Below, piece by piece: positions 62,856 to 64,000 of a DNA stretch of 64,000 nt. The notes under the pieces were generated by a model that ran no database searches, was not told the DNA's origin, and saw only the letters and a program-made list of their open reading frames with translations. The stretch lies in NCBI RefSeq assembly GCF_001552075.1, contig NZ_BCQM01000001.1:496001-560000 (forward strand), in the 5' to 3' direction. Positions within the stretch are counted from its first letter, which is position 1, and each line of letters starts with the position of its first letter. Position numbers and translations under genes: made by a program. The stretch is from Arthrobacter luteolus NBRC 107841. Lineage in GTDB: Bacteria; Actinomycetota; Actinomycetes; Actinomycetales; Micrococcaceae.

Positions 62856-63187
62856 GGGTTTTCCTCCCGAAGGGGTTTGCCGGAACCGAGCAGTTCCCAC
62901 AGGGCCGGCAGCAGCAGGACGGCGGCCAGCGGATAGGCGAAGTCCTCCAGCGGCGCGAGCCCGAGGAAGGCCCCGGAGATCCGATCCGGATTGTAGCCAA
63001 AGAGTCCGGCGGTGATCATCAGGTTATCGAAGACGGCGGTCAGGAGGAGCAGGACGGCGGCGGCGGCGCCCAGCGTGGCGAGGAAAGCCCGGTTGCTGCG
63101 GCTTCTCCTGCGCCGGCGGATCAGAGCGGCGGTGAGCACCAGAGCGGCGGGCACCAGAAAGCACAGGTTCAGGAGCCAGTACGTCAA
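62852..63187 (-). CDS. crtYf: C50 carotenoid epsilon-cyclase subunit CrtYf
   Basis: A 111-residue subunit of the heterodimeric cyclase acting on flavuxanthin. It starts TYWLLNLCFLVPAALVLTAAL and has three helices with FDNLMITAGLFGYNPDRISG between them, a CarR-type lycopene cyclase motif, then PLEDFAYPLAAVLLLPALWELL. The TTG start at 63187 overlaps the crtYe stop as TTGA. It needs CrtYe for activity. Confidence 0.9.
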   Translation of the reverse strand: MTYWLLNLCFLVPAALVLTAALIRRRRRSRSNRAFLATLGAAAAVLLLLTAVFDNLMITAGLFGYNPDRISGAFLGLAPLEDFAYPLAAVLLLPALWELLGSGKPLREENP

Positions 63188-63549
63188 CGCTGCACCCCTC
63201 CTGGGCTGCGCAGCTTCCCGCTGCGGGACCGGGAGGCCAGACGCGGGCCCAGGACCCGGATCAGGCCGTAGAGCACCATGGTCAGGTAGCAGAGGAAGGC
63301 GAGGAAAAATGCTTCCTCGAGCGGGAGGTGCGGTGCCAGTTCCACGCCGAGCATGAACCGGGTCTCCCCCCGGTAGAAGATGTCCAGGCCGATTCCATAG
63401 AGGTCCCAGACCAGGAAAAACACCAGGCCCGTCCCGAGCACGACGGCGGCCCGCCAGGGAGCGGCGAAGAAGAACAGCCGGAAGCGGTGGTCGAGCAGCA
63501 CCATGCAGCCGATCGAGGCCAGCAGGCACAGCAGGTAGAGCGCACCCAT
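63184..63549 (-). CDS. crtYe: C50 carotenoid epsilon-cyclase subunit CrtYe
   Basis: A 121-residue membrane subunit beginning MGALYLLCLLASIGCMVLLDHRFRLFFFA, with the CarR-domain motifs DLYGIGLDIFYRG and PLEEAFFLAFLCYLTMVLYG typical of heterodimeric lycopene-type cyclases. The ATG at 63549 shares one base with the TGA of crtI (TGATG). It pairs with CrtYf, which overlaps it downstream. Confidence 0.9.
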   Translation of the reverse strand: MGALYLLCLLASIGCMVLLDHRFRLFFFAAPWRAAVVLGTGLVFFLVWDLYGIGLDIFYRGETRFMLGVELAPHLPLEEAFFLAFLCYLTMVLYGLIRVLGPRLASRSRSGKLRSPGGVQR

Positions 63550-64000
63550 CAGGCTGCGCCGTCCGCGGTGCGGGCACCGGCGGTACGGGCCCCGGGAACC
63601 GGCTCGGGCAGGGCTTCGGTGCCGGTCTCGCCGCGCAGCCGTTTCAGCACCAGTTCGGCGCTGATCAGGCACATGGGCAGGCCGATGCCGGGGAGGGTGG
63701 ACCCGCCCGCGTAGAGCAGTCCGTCCACCTTCCGGCTGGCATTGGACCCGCGGAAGAAGGCGCTCTGCTTCAGCACGTGCGCGGGGCCCAGCAGGGTCCC
63801 CCGCCACGAGTTGAAGTCAGCGCTGAAATCACCCGGACCGACCGTGCGGCGCAGGGTGATGCGTTCAGCGAGGTCAGGGATGTCCGCCCAGGCGGCGATC
63901 TGTTCAATCACGGAGTCTGCCAGCGACTCAAGGCCCGGGTCCCCGGTGCCGTCGATTCCACCGGAGCCAAGCGCTGGGTCGGAGGGAACGGGCACCAGGA
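63549..64000 (-). CDS. crtI: Phytoene desaturase, C-terminal part (5' end outside window)
   Basis: FAD-dependent desaturase that converts phytoene to lycopene. Only the last 149 or so codons lie in the window. The frame is open to the edge, so the gene continues beyond 64000. The CrtI C-terminal signature is present: RTVGPGDFSADFNSWRGTLL, then GLLYAGGSTLPGIGLPMCL, the FAD-binding GGSTxPGIGLP loop. It leads the crtYe-crtYf-crtEb genes by overlapping codons. Confidence 0.93.
   Translation of the reverse strand, partial: LVPVPSDPALGSGGIDGTGDPGLESLADSVIEQIAAWADIPDLAERITLRRTVGPGDFSADFNSWRGTLLGPAHVLKQSAFFRGSNASRKVDGLLYAGGSTLPGIGLPMCLISAELVLKRLRGETGTEALPEPVPGARTAGARTADGAA

Overview
The window is high-GC DNA from an actinobacterium, most likely Arthrobacter in the broad sense (Micrococcaceae). 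The uricase resembles the well-known Arthrobacter globiformis enzyme. The right edge carries the C50-carotenoid genes crtYe/crtYf/crtEb typical of Micrococcales and corynebacteria. A MutT1-type histidine phosphatase tail, a hadA/hadB-like pair next to murB, and many genes with a -10 box placed directly before the start codon (leaderless style) all fit. No insertion sequence, CRISPR array, rRNA gene or replication origin is seen. Three tRNA genes are present (Met, Thr, Tyr).

Layout. 0-6.1 kb: end of a MutT1-like gene, a ferritin, then a tight operon of membrane protein, GntR regulator, thyA, folA and asd. 6.1-15.5 kb: marR-MFS efflux pair, small membrane protein-hadA-hadB-murB operon, a DUF2797 protein, and a glutaryl-CoA locus (gcdH, PucR-type regulator, CaiB-type CoA-transferase). 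15.5-24.4 kb: a PfpI gene with an apparent frameshift, a ParA-like ATPase with an altered P-loop, an AT-richer gap, an Ltp-type surface protein, two tRNAs, a Ser/Thr kinase fused to a GAF domain, and a DEAD-box RNA helicase with a long leader. 24.4-30.8 kb: MOSC protein, GT87 glycosyltransferase, metB-like and cbs genes, AlkA-type glycosylase.

30.9-47.8 kb is the most coherent region: purine and glyoxylate catabolism. Urate is oxidised by Uox, processed by UraH and UraD to allantoin, and ureidoglycine is handled by AllE; an NCS2 permease probably imports urate or xanthine. Glyoxylate can leave by the glycerate route (Gcl, Hyi, GlxR, GlxK). It may also leave by a dicarboxylic-acid cycle, because a CitE-like DUF6986 protein (possible malate synthase), an NAD-type malic enzyme and a pyruvate dehydrogenase E1 (aceE) are interleaved with the urate genes. 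An IclR/AllR-type regulator sits in the middle. I find a shared near-palindrome, TTCCA-N5-TGRAA, at six positions in the promoter regions of this cluster. Allantoinase, allantoate amidohydrolase and a ureidoglycolate-processing enzyme are not in the window.

47.9-64 kb: peroxiredoxin, ABM-domain protein, an ammonium transporter with a C-terminal PII-like domain, glutathione-independent formaldehyde dehydrogenase, thioredoxin, MarR regulator, tRNA-Tyr, a secreted small protein, YajQ, histidine phosphatase, HtpX, an MFS exporter, two coupled alpha/beta hydrolases, furA-katA, and the end of the carotenoid operon (crtI partial, crtYe, crtYf, crtEb).

Functions come from motifs and family resemblance read by eye; no database search was run. 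Start codons were set by Shine-Dalgarno sequences, start/stop overlaps or leaderless -10 boxes.
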